A stretch of DNA of 56,297 bases from assembly GCF_900114565.1 (NCBI RefSeq), contig NZ_FOTM01000025.1, positions 1 to 56,297 of the forward strand, given 5' to 3'. Positions 43,079-53,600 of this stretch are shown here, one piece after another. The stretch comes from Leifsonia sp. CL147 (GTDB taxonomy: Bacteria > Actinomycetota > Actinomycetes > Actinomycetales > Microbacteriaceae). The notes beneath the pieces were generated by a model that worked only from the letters and a program-made list of their open reading frames with translations, made no database searches and was not told the origin of the DNA. Made by a program: the position numbers and the translations under genes. Every line of letters starts with the position of its first letter. Positions within the stretch are counted from its first letter, which is position 1.

Positions 43079-43667
43079 CCACTGGGCTCCGATCGAGCGT
43101 TCCCTCGCCACCGTCTCGCGACTTTGTCCACGACTCTCCGTCGCGCTCATACACGACTCGAATGTGACGCCGATCTGGTGAACCTTGCCAGAATTCCACG
43201 CGCTTCGGCTCAACCCACCACAAGGTCCAATCACCCGGCGCGACGCCTTGGCGTGCTGATGCTGAGCGCCCGGCGAGGTCGGCGGCGCTCTCCTCCAGCG
43301 TTGCTTCGCGGACTGCTCCGCGCACGCGTACGGCCCGCACGATTGGCTGCCACCAGAAATTCAGAGCGGCCACCGGGTTCGTACCTAGCTGCACCCCTTT
43401 GGCGGAGGAGCGCAACCCAGCGACCGCCCAGCCACGAGAGCCAACGTCCTTCAGGATGAGAGTGCGCGCATCGGGCATACCGCTGGCATCCACCGTTGAC
43501 AGCGTCGCGGCGTGGGGTTCTGGCACTCCAGCGTCTGCTGCTTCGACTATCCACGTCGTGAACAATTCAGCCGGATCGCTCGCCAGCACCGTCAAGTCGA
43601 GCGGCGGTGGCGATCCGACAAGGGCGGGCTGAGCCCGCAGCCAGCGGGCGAAGGTGTTCGTCGCCAT
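43068..43667 (-). CDS. Pyridoxamine 5'-phosphate oxidase-like flavoprotein, 199 aa
   Basis: ATG 43667 follows GAGGATG. FMN-binding split-barrel: HAATLSTVDASGMPDARTLILKDV, KGVQLGTNPVAALNFWWQPIVRAVRVRGAV and the C-terminal WTLWWVEPKRVEFWQGSPDRRHIRVVYERDG, which matches the dimerisation/PdxH C-terminal motif. The order and length agree with PdxH, which oxidises pyridoxamine or pyridoxine phosphate to PLP. The family also includes other FMN oxidoreductases, so I leave the symbol off. Confidence 0.88.
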   Translation of the reverse strand: MATNTFARWLRAQPALVGSPPPLDLTVLASDPAELFTTWIVEAADAGVPEPHAATLSTVDASGMPDARTLILKDVGSRGWAVAGLRSSAKGVQLGTNPVAALNFWWQPIVRAVRVRGAVREATLEESAADLAGRSASARQGVAPGDWTLWWVEPKRVEFWQGSPDRRHIRVVYERDGESWTKSRDGGEGTLDRSPVVTG

Positions 43668-43725
43668 AGCATCATCCTCGCCCTCCCGCGTGGGGCATGA
43701 GCGGAGTTCCCGCATAATCGTCGGT

Positions 43726-44265
43726 ATGAACCACGCGCGAGTCTCCGGTGGCGACGTCGTCGTTGAGACGGAGCGTTTGCTGCTTCGGCGTTGGCGAGTG
43801 TCCGATGCCGCCCTCCAGCGGGAACTGTGGACCGAGCGCGATCCTCGCGTGCCTCCGCATCGTCGGATAGACCCGGACGGTCACCCGACAGTGGAGGATA
43901 TCGAGGACTGGTTCCGTCGGGGGGACCCAGATGCTTCGCTGGGACTTTTGGCAGCACAGCGAAAGAGCTCAGCGGAGGTCATCGGCTATTGCGGTCTGAT
44001 TGCGAACGTGCACGGACAGGATGGCGAGCCGGAATTGGCGTACGAGTTTCTCCGCAGGGTCTGGGGTCAGGGATTTGCGACCGAGGCATCCTGGGCTGTG
44101 CTCGCCTGGGCCAAAGAGTCGGGCTACCGACGAGTATGGGCGACCGTCCGCGACTGGAACACTGCCTCGCGTCGTGTGATGACCAAGCTCGGGTTCGTCG
44201 AGACCGGTCGAGTGGAACCTGACGGTGCCCACGGAAACTCGCTGTTCTACGCGAGAGACCTCTAG
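43726..44265 (+). CDS. GNAT N-acetyltransferase, 179 aa
   Basis: RimJ/RimL-type GNAT: VETERLLLRRWRVSDA at the start, GYCGLIANVHGQDGEPELAYEFLRRVWGQGFATEASWAVLAWA (acetyl-CoA loop G-x-G-x-A), then WATVRDWNTASRRVMTKLGFVETGRVE. ATG 43726 lies six bases after TAATCG, so the mRNA may be leaderless; the upstream frame is shadow. It is divergent from the PNPOx-like gene with only 58 bases between starts. Substrate (small amine, ribosomal protein or antibiotic) is unknown. Confidence 0.85.
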   Translation: MNHARVSGGDVVVETERLLLRRWRVSDAALQRELWTERDPRVPPHRRIDPDGHPTVEDIEDWFRRGDPDASLGLLAAQRKSSAEVIGYCGLIANVHGQDGEPELAYEFLRRVWGQGFATEASWAVLAWAKESGYRRVWATVRDWNTASRRVMTKLGFVETGRVEPDGAHGNSLFYARDL

Positions 44266-44654
44266 TCGCAGTCATCGCGACGCGCGCAAGCCCGACGCCG
44301 AGATTGACCACGAGTATCGCCGGCTCGCCGATGGTGAGTACGACGAGTCGAGCCCCTCCGGCGATGGCCTACCGATTCCGGGCATAACTAGGCGCTTGCC
44401 GCGGCTTAGCCGTTCCGGGGAGTTGGCGTAGTTTGCGGCCGCCTCGTTTAAGGCGCCGTCAAGGAGGCTCCCAAACACCGTACGGCGCCTGAGAGGTTTC
44501 ACATATTGGGTTTCTCGTACGGTCAATCTGCCCCCAATAGGGGGTGCAAAACGGGTTCTGCGTGTCGCCTGCTATTCCTTTCCAGGACGTACCGGCCCTA
44601 CGGTTTGGTTTGGTCGAGCCGCCACTGGGGAGGTTCTGAGACTTCGGAGTCACA
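44266..44654. other. Non-coding stretch before the RHS locus
   Basis: No supported gene. It is noticeably less GC-rich than the 0-39 kb part and contains a small hairpin CCCCC-AATA-GGGGG at 44531-44544. It ends with GGAG at 44646 before the TTG start of the following gene. Promoters for the toxin locus should lie here, but I cannot assign boxes with confidence. Confidence 0.5.
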
Positions 44655-47636
44655 TTGCGTCAGGCGCCCGCGCTCGCAAGATCCACAAGACCGCTCCAGG
44701 TTCGAAGCAACAAAGCATCGCTCGGTTCACTTCGCAGAAGCCGAACTGTACTTGTAGTGGCCGCTTTCTCGCTCTGCGTTGCGGCTCAGGCAACCGCGCT
44801 GGCACCGGCTGGTGCGGCCGGACCGCTAGTACAAGCGGATATCTCGACTGTTGCAGATTCGGCGACTGCTGACACCGAGGCCAACGCCTCCGTGATCGCG
44901 GTCAAGTTTCAGCATGACGTCACGGTCACATCCGAAACGTCGCCGACGCTGTTGACCACGGCTCTGGCTGTCGGCGGGTTCAAGCAAGAGGCGGACCAGG
45001 TCCCTTCGCGCGTGCTTCAGAACGGCGCATGGACGCCCGAGGACACGACTCTGGGTTCCGCTGTCGATGGATGGTTCAGCCCGCGCGCGGCGGCTGCATC
45101 AGTGCGTTTCTCCGCTGGCGGTACCACGCAGATGGCCCAGGTCCAAGTGCCGAGCGGGGACTGGGTAACCGAGTCGTGGCCCTACGGAGCCCTTCCGACG
45201 CCCCAAATCAGCGGATCCAGCGTGACCTATCCGAATGTCTTCCCCGACGTGGATCTTGAACTCACGGCGACGGCGCCGGGTATGTCAGAGGTCCTGGTGG
45301 TGAAGACACCGGCCGGCGCCGCGGACCCCCAACTCGCGAACGTACAGTTCGGCATCGCTGGCGCGACACTGACGGTTGCGAATTCCACCACGAAGGCCCT
45401 TCTGGCGACTACGCCTGGTGGGGCCAAGGCAGTCTCGGCCGCGCCACTGTGGTGGGATTCCGCGGGAGCCAAGGCGGGCCCGTTGGGGGCTGGTGGCGGT
45501 GATGCTCGGGCGATGGCCTATTCGAATACCGCGACATCAGTGGGTTTGAAGGTCGACTCGGTCACTGCAACGCCTAATCTCCAGTATCCGGTCTACATCG
45601 ATCCCGATTGGAGCAGCAACTCCGCATATCTGCAGGCCGATTGGTACGACGACCGTGCATACCCGAACCAGTCGTATCTGGACCCGAGTTCGGACAGCGT
45701 CGGATACGGCATCTCCGGTGGCATCGGTTACCTGTCGCGGGCGTTCTTCCAGTTCCAGACGAGCCAACTCGCCGGCAAGTACATCTCCAGTTCTCAATTC
45801 CGCGCCAACCAGACGTATTCAAACAGTTGCGATACCACCACAACGCAGTTGTGGAACTACGGTCCCTCCACGAGCCCTGGGTTCACCTGGAACCAGGAGC
45901 CGGCAGCATGGAACACCCTGCTCGACCAGAACGTGGAGGAGAACGGCGGACCGTGCGCGCCAGCCGCCAACTGGGTGGGCCTGAACGCCACCAGCGCCGT
46001 CACCGCTGCGGCAGCCGGCGGTCAGGGAAGTATTCAGCTCGGTCTGCGGTCGGCGAACGAGGGCAACAGCCTGACGCGGAAGCATTACGACTGGAACGCC
46101 CAGCTGATCACCATCTATGACACGCCGCCCAATGCGCCCTCGAACCTGAAGTTCGGGTCGGCGATCGGCAGCAAAGGCTGTGGGACGCAGACCAGCCCGA
46201 CGCCGTTGAACCCGACAGTGGCCGGGGTGAACCTGCCGATGCAGGCCGTGATCTCAGACGCCGACAGCGGCCAGACGGTCCAAGGGGTCTTCTACATCGA
46301 CGACATGAGCGTGAGTCCTATCGTAGGGACTGCGTCATACACATCTTCGCTCCTGAATCAGGGTTCGACGTTCGTGTGGAATTACACGGCGCCGACGACA
46401 GGCTCGAGCGCGTGGGTCAACGGGCACACCTATAAGTGGTACGTCGTGTCCCGCGATGACACAGGAATGGCCGGACCGCACTCGATCGACTGCTTCTTCA
46501 AGGTGTACACGACAGGTCCGTCGGCGGCGAACATCTCTGTCACGCCCACTGCCGGTCAAACTTTGGGGGACGTTGCGACCGCAGTGATCACGGATCCCAC
46601 CGATCAGGCGTCCATCCAAGGCTATGAATACTGGGTTACTCCGGGAGGCACCGTCTCGGCGGGCGACCCGCCCGTGGCCGAAACGGTCAACGCGCCCTCG
46701 CCGTGCACGGGCGGCCTGACGGTAACACCGGGCGGCAATCTTGTGGGCTTTGCCTGCCCGTCCGGGACGAACGGCCAGGCCACGATCAGCATCGGGATGC
46801 CGGACCTCACCTCGGTTTTGAATGTTGTGGCATATGACGCGGCAGGTAACGTGTCGCCGCGCATTTCGGGTTCCGATCGTGGTGCATATGCGGCCTTTTC
46901 CCTGAAGCCTGCGGCGAACCTCTCGTTTGAGACGGGCGGTCACCAATGGACGACCGACTTGGTCAGCGGGAGTCCGATACCCGATTCGAATACGACGTCA
47001 AATGCGACCAATCTTAACCTCGCTGGAGACGTGTCGGTCGCGAGCGGAAACTCACCCGTCTATTCGGGTTCGGGTACGTCGCTCGCTTTCACAGGTACCA
47101 ACGGCCAGGCGCCAACAGAAGCGAGCCCGGTTACCGGCGGCTCGCTGCTCAACTCGAGCGCGTCCTTCAGCGCGAGCGTTTGGATGGAGCCGACAACCGC
47201 GGGAGAGAGTGCCACAGCACTGTCCCTGGTCGGTCCGCAGGGGTACGGGTTCTCGCTAGAGCTCAGCCAAGGCCACCCGGTGTTCTGCATGCGCAGTCAG
47301 GTCGCGGCCACCCCGGCGCACGGTGCTTGCCTCACCGACACCGTCGACACGCCCGCGGTAAACACCTGGACGTGGGTGACCGGGGTTTATGACGCCAAGA
47401 ACCATCTGATGCGCATCCTGTTGAACGGCTCGACCCAAAGCACGGCTGTCATGATCTGGGTTGATGACACGACTGATCCGGGAGCGTCCGGACCGCTCGC
47501 GGTCGGGTCCGACGTCACTTCAACCGGTATCACAACCCAGGAGTGGGTCGGGCAGCTCGGTAGCCCCGCGGTTGTACCCGGAGTTATTGACGGAAGCCAA
47601 TTGGGTCAGCTCATGAGCGACTCTGACCCTAGCTAG
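44655..47636 (+). CDS. Secreted DNRLRE/LamG-domain protein, RHS-locus partner, 993 aa
   Basis: TTG 44655 follows GGAG. The basic N-terminus and hydrophobic segment (VLVVAAFSLCVAAQATALAP) form a Sec signal, with cleavage near residue 54. Residues about 100-300 are a beta domain. DNRLRE-like sequence follows at 310-490 (VYIDPDWSSNSAYLQADWYDD..., LSRAFFQFQTSQLAGKYI), then two Ig-like/fibronectin-like domains. A LamG-like lectin fold occupies about 790-990 (SFSASVWMEPTTAGESATALSLVG, WTWVTGVYDAKNHLMRILLNG). The gene ends 44 bases before the RHS gene. In actinobacteria such proteins precede RHS toxins and may help surface attachment or delivery; this pairing is from family knowledge. It has no sorting signal. 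Confidence 0.85.
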   Translation: MRQAPALARSTRPLQVRSNKASLGSLRRSRTVLVVAAFSLCVAAQATALAPAGAAGPLVQADISTVADSATADTEANASVIAVKFQHDVTVTSETSPTLLTTALAVGGFKQEADQVPSRVLQNGAWTPEDTTLGSAVDGWFSPRAAAASVRFSAGGTTQMAQVQVPSGDWVTESWPYGALPTPQISGSSVTYPNVFPDVDLELTATAPGMSEVLVVKTPAGAADPQLANVQFGIAGATLTVANSTTKALLATTPGGAKAVSAAPLWWDSAGAKAGPLGAGGGDARAMAYSNTATSVGLKVDSVTATPNLQYPVYIDPDWSSNSAYLQADWYDDRAYPNQSYLDPSSDSVGYGISGGIGYLSRAFFQFQTSQLAGKYISSSQFRANQTYSNSCDTTTTQLWNYGPSTSPGFTWNQEPAAWNTLLDQNVEENGGPCAPAANWVGLNATSAVTAAAAGGQGSIQLGLRSANEGNSLTRKHYDWNAQLITIYDTPPNAPSNLKFGSAIGSKGCGTQTSPTPLNPTVAGVNLPMQAVISDADSGQTVQGVFYIDDMSVSPIVGTASYTSSLLNQGSTFVWNYTAPTTGSSAWVNGHTYKWYVVSRDDTGMAGPHSIDCFFKVYTTGPSAANISVTPTAGQTLGDVATAVITDPTDQASIQGYEYWVTPGGTVSAGDPPVAETVNAPSPCTGGLTVTPGGNLVGFACPSGTNGQATISIGMPDLTSVLNVVAYDAAGNVSPRISGSDRGAYAAFSLKPAANLSFETGGHQWTTDLVSGSPIPDSNTTSNATNLNLAGDVSVASGNSPVYSGSGTSLAFTGTNGQAPTEASPVTGGSLLNSSASFSASVWMEPTTAGESATALSLVGPQGYGFSLELSQGHPVFCMRSQVAATPAHGACLTDTVDTPAVNTWTWVTGVYDAKNHLMRILLNGSTQSTAVMIWVDDTTDPGASGPLAVGSDVTSTGITTQEWVGQLGSPAVVPGVIDGSQLGQLMSDSDPS

Positions 47637-47680
47637 CGCACCATTCCCCGCATCGAACAGCGTCAAGAACAGAGGGCAGC

Positions 47681-50600
47681 ATGCGAGCACGTCGAGTTGG
47701 GCCGGCCGGTTTTCTTAAGCGTGGAGTAGGCGCGGCAGCGATCGCAGTGCTCGTGAGTGCGCTGATCACCGCTACCCCTGCGTTTGCCACAACGGAGGCA
47801 CCCAAGCCTGTGCTGGGCAAACCCGTTCCTGGTCATCACGCCAACAGTGTCGCTTCCGCGACCGCCGCGCCTTCTTCGAACAGTGTTAAGCCCGACCTGA
47901 AGAGCCTGCCGAAGGCGGGCACGTACACGGTTGCAACAAAGCCAGATGGACGCCGAACGGCGATGAAGTTCGCGGGGAAGCGGTTTGGTGATCTGCTCGG
48001 GGCGTGGCAGGCGGTCGGCGCTACAGGAATTGAACTTGCACCAGCCGACGTCGGCTCACACTCCGGCCCTTCGACCAGCGTGAAATCCGTGACGGCCCAA
48101 GTTCTTTCCGCGTCCCAGGCAAAGAAGTTCGGGCTCTCCGGGCTGGTGATCCAGCTCCAGCGCTCGGACTCGGCTCGCTCCCAAGCGACGACCGCCATCC
48201 GAATTCCTGCAACGCTTCTCAACTCACTGTTTGGCGCAGACTACGCCTCCCGCATTCACTGGACCGAGCTGCCCGCGACCAAAGCGAGCTCCTCACCAAA
48301 AACCAGCGCACTTTCCTCCGTGGCCGACCCGTCGAGCAAATCGGTCGTAACCGCGGCCCAGGTCTCCGCAACGCCCATGCTTCTCGCGGCGACCGCCGCT
48401 CCCTCATCGACTGCGGGGACCGGCACTTTTACCGCCACCTCACTGAAGCCCTCCGACACCTGGGACGTCAGCGCCCAAACGGGCGACTTCTCTTGGACCT
48501 ACCCACTGCGGGTGCCGCCGACTGCTGCCGGGCCCGCTCCCGATCTGTCGCTGGCGTACGACTCGCAGTCGATCGATGGCGAGACAGCCTCCACCAACAA
48601 TCAGCCCTCATCGGTTGGAGATGGCTGGCATATCACCGGATCCGGATTCATCGAACGCACGTATGTTCCTTGCGCATTAGACGATGGCTCCTCGGGTCCC
48701 GTCACCACCTCCGGCGACCTGTGCTGGAAGACCGACAACGCTACCCTGGACCTCAACGGTCACACCGGCCAGCTCGTCCAAATCGGTACGAGCGGTAACT
48801 GGCGGCTGCTGCACGACGACGGCACGCGCATTCAGCACACGAGCGGCGCGTCCTGTGGGAGCAACGGAACCTACGACAGCGACTGCTGGACCGTCACCAC
48901 AGCAGACGGCACCCGCTACCTCTTCGGCGCAAACCCGTCCTCGAACTCCACCTGGACGGTCCCGGTGTTCGGGAACGACCCGGGGGAGCCGTGCCACGCC
49001 GCGACGTTCGCCGCGTCATCGTGCAGTCAAGGATGGCGCTGGAATCTCGACGAGGTCATCGACACAAACGGGAACGCCGAAGCCTTCACCTACAATGCGC
49101 AGACCAACGAGTACGCGCTAAATGGCACCACGGCGACACCGTATGTCCGCGGCGGCGAACTCGCATCTATCCAATACGGTGCGCCCAGCTCGAGCATCCA
49201 CACCGCAAACACACCCTCCCAAATCGTGTCCTTCGGGTACGACAGCTACGGCCGATGCAGCGACGCGAGTCACGCGAATTGCACCGCAGAGCCAGTTTCA
49301 GGAAGTGCCGTCACCCCAGCTGTCCCCGCGAACTACCCGGATATTCCGTACGACCAGAACTGCACCACCGGAACGTGCTCAACGCAGCTCTCGCCCACCT
49401 TCTGGTCCAATTCGATGCTCGACACGATCACCACCTCCGTGTGGTCCAGCACGGCCTACTCCACCGTCGACACCTGGACGCTTGGCCACTCGTTCCCGGA
49501 CCCCGGAGACAGCAGCAGTGCTGCCCTCTGGCTCACATCAATCACGCACACCGGGCACGTAGGCTCTACCACCGGCCTGAGCGAACCGCCCACAACCTTC
49601 ACCGGACGCACGCTTCAGAACCGCGTCTACGCCATTGACGGCGAACTGCCCCTGAACCGGTACCGGATCTCCGGGATCACCTCCGCTCTCGGCGCACAGA
49701 CAACGGTGGGCTACTCATCACCACAGTGCACCGCCGCGCAGGTTTCCGGGATCGAGGCGAACCCGTGGTCGAACAACGAACTGTGCTTCCCTGAATGGTG
49801 GACCCCGCAGGGCGGCACCCAGCGAGAGGACCTCTTCAACAAGTACGTCATCAATAGCGTCGTCAGCAACCCGACAACAGGGGGAAGCAACGACGTCATC
49901 CAACAGTCGACCTACACTTACGGCACCCCGGGCTGGCGATACGACACCTCACCGTTGATCCCGGACGCCCAGCGCACCTGGTCAGTCTTCGCCGGCTTCA
50001 ACACCGTCAACGTCCTCACCGGTGACCCGACGATTCCAGCCCAGGAACACGAGAACGACTACGTGTACTACCAGGGCCTCGACCAAGACCGGGCCAACGC
50101 GTCGGGTGGAACGAAGACCGTTGACGTCACCGGCACGACGATCCTGGATTCGCTGTGGTTCGCCGGCAGGGTCTACTCACAAAAGACCCTCAACGGCGCT
50201 GCAGGGTCCCAGCTCTCGCAAGCGATCCACACGCCATGGGTGTCCGCTGCCACCGCGACCGACTCCAGCGGGACTGCCTACCTGACCGGTGACGCGCAGA
50301 CGGTCGTAACCACACCGAACTCCACCGGCACCGCCACCACGACCACGAACACAACGTTCGACCCCACCTATGGATTCGTCACGCAGGTGGACACTGAGCA
50401 CTCCGACGGCGCCACAAACACCTGCCAAACAATCACGGCGACCGCCCCGAATTTGACCGCCTGGATCATCGGCGCGACCGCCGAGAGCGTCACGGTCGGC
50501 CAGAAGTGCGGAACCAGTCCCACCTTCCCTGCCGACGCGATCTCAGACACCCGAACGTTCTACGACGGCAGCAGCACCCTCGGTGCGGCTCCCACAATCG

Positions 50601-53600
50601 GGAACGTGACCTCAACACAGGTGGCAACCAGCTACACCAACGGTCAACCGCAGTTCACGACCGCATCCACGACAACCGTGGACAGCCTCGGACGCCCGCT
50701 CGCGCGAACGGACGTCCTCGGCCACACGACCACCACGACTTACACGCCCACAGCGGGCGCTGCCCACGCCGCAGCCAACAGCTCACAGTCGGTCGTGAAC
50801 AACTCCGCACCGGTTTCCTGGACCACGTCGGTTCAGTTCAACCCGGCACTCGGCCTGGAGACCTCCGCCACAGATCAGAACGGACTGGTCACCAGCGCCA
50901 GCTACGACGCGCTCGGCCGGCGAACCGGGGTCTGGCTACCCGGGAACGCCCAAAGCACGAACCCCACCAACCCGAACACGGCATACACTTACGCCCTTTC
51001 CCAGACCGCCGCATCATCGGTCGAGACCACGACGTGGACTTCGAACTCGACCCTGAGCAGTTACACCCTGTATGACGGACTCGGCCGAGCAGTCCAGACA
51101 CAATCCCTCTCACCTGCCGGTGGCACCATCGTGACCGACACCGGCTACGACGCCAACGGTCAAGCCAACTTCACCCAAGGCCCCTATTGGACGACCTCCG
51201 TGACCCCGTCGAGCACGGTCTTCATCGCCAACAACCCACAGAACATCCCAACCTCGCTCGTCACGACCTTCGACGGCGCCGGCCGGACAACCGCTTCGAT
51301 CACCAACAGCTACGGCACGGAACAGTTCCGCACCAGCTACGTCTACCCGTTCACCAACGAAACCGACACCAACCCCCCGACCGGCGGGACACCCACGAGC
51401 GTCTTCACGAACTCTGCGGGACAAAAGACGAAGCTCGTCCAATATCAGGCCGCGTCTGTATCGACCACGGCCCCGACCGACACCACGGCGTACACCTACG
51501 ACGCGCGCGGAAACATGTCCTCCATGACCGACCAGGCCGGTAATGCGTGGAGCTGGACATACGACGTCCTCAACCACCAAACCTCGGCCACCGACCCGGA
51601 CACCGGGACGACCTCAACCAGCTATGACCTAGCGGGCAACCTACTCACCAGCACCGATGCTCGCGGGCAACAACTGTCGTACACCTATGACCCGCTTAAC
51701 CGGAAACTCGCCGAATACGCTGGCGGTACTACGGGGAGCCTCCTTGCAGCGTGGACGTACGACACCGTCGCCAACGCAACCGGTCAACTCGCCTCTTCCA
51801 CCAGCTACCAGGGATCCGTGCCCGGAACTCCCGGCGCCGCCTACAAGGCGACGGTCAACGGGTACGACAAGGCGTACAAGCCCACCGGAACCACACTGAG
51901 CATTCCCGCCGGAGCTCCCGCATTCGCCGGCACAAGCTACACCACATCGAACATTTACAACCGCGACGAAAGCCTCGCCGCGGAGATCCTGCCCGCCGAA
52001 GGCGGCCTCGCCTCCGAAACTCTCCACTTCACCTACAACACCACCGCTCAACTCAGCGGGCTGCACGGCTCAACCTCCTACGGCGTCGTCTCATTCACCG
52101 GGATCGGGCAAACAGCGCAGATCCAGAAGGGAACCAGCGTTCTCGACACGACAAGCTTCGGCTACGACGCGGCCACTGGAGCGGTCACAGGAATCCAGGA
52201 AACCGAGTACAACGGCACCGCATACTCCACCCCAGCCACCCTCACGTACGGCCGCGACCACAGCGGAAATGTCACCAGCCTGAAAAACGCAGGGATCTCC
52301 GCCACTGACACCCAATGCTTCAACTACGACTACCTGAAAAACCTCACCCAAGCCTGGACGCCCACCGACGGCAACTGCACAACCGCAGCATCCGCAAGCA
52401 ACATCGGGGGGCCCGCTCCTTACTGGGAGAGCTTCAATGTCGATGACGCGACCGGCAACCGGACCCAAGAAGTCCAGCACGGCACCTCGGCCAGTGCGCC
52501 ATCGACGACGAACACATACTCGTACCCGGCAGCCGGCGCAGCCAAACCACACGCCATCACGACAGTAGCGGCCACCGGTGGGACCACTTCGACATCCAGC
52601 TACAGCTACGACGCAGCCGGTAACACTGCAACGCGCCCCGGGCAGACCCTCACGTTCGATGCAGCGGGCAAACTCGCCTCAGACAATGTCTCATCGCACA
52701 CTCAATCGAACATCTACGACCCATCCGGGAACCTCCTGCTTCAAACAGATCCAACCGCGGGAAGCACCCTCTTCGTCGGGGATACCCAACTCCACGTCAC
52801 ACCCGGGACGACAACCGCCTCCGCAGTACGTGACTACAGCATCAGCGGCCAGCTGGTTGCCGAACGAACAACCCAGGCTGGTGTCACTGGGTCCGTTTTG
52901 AACTTCGTCGGAACCGACGCCAACGGAACCCCGTACCTCGAGATCAACAACACAACAGCGGCCACGACCGAGCGGTATTTCGACCCATACGGAAACGCCC
53001 GCGGTACGTCAGCCAGCTGGTCAAGCACCAACACCTACCTCAACGCGCCACAATCGACCACAACGGGTCTAAGCATCGTTGGAGCCCGCGCGTACGACCC
53101 CACCATCGGGAAATTCCTCTCCGTCGATAGCGTCCTGGCTCCGGACAATCCGATGCAGAACAATGGCTACACCTACGCCCTGAATAACCCGATTACCCAA
53201 GCCGATCCCTCCGGCAACGAACCCACGAACCCCGACCCTAGCTGCAATACCGCCGCGTGCCGCAACGCCTACTACGGCGCACCAGCCAACGGCGACGGAA
53301 CCGACATCTCCAACGCTCCACCTCCCGCGGGTAACGGCGGATCCGGTCCGAGCCAACACCAATCTTCCGACAGCTCGGGCGACGCCAATCTCTTGCACGC
53401 TCCCACGAACGCTAGCCAGTTCTTCAGCTTCTATACGTGGTCGCCTTTGCCTGACAAGTTCAAGAACGGCCCTGTCGATTGGACCGGACTGGGGGAAGCC
53501 GCTGGTACGGCGGTCGTGGTGGGTGGAATAGCACTCACGGTGGTCGGGTGTATTGCGGCGACCGAGGGGGTCTGCGGCGCATTCCTTGTCGAAGAAGGCG

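Noticed and set aside
44266-44654. tRNA or attachment site for the toxin region
   Set aside because: No cloverleaf with T-loop TTCRANY could be folded, and no direct repeat of this stretch is seen near 56 kb.
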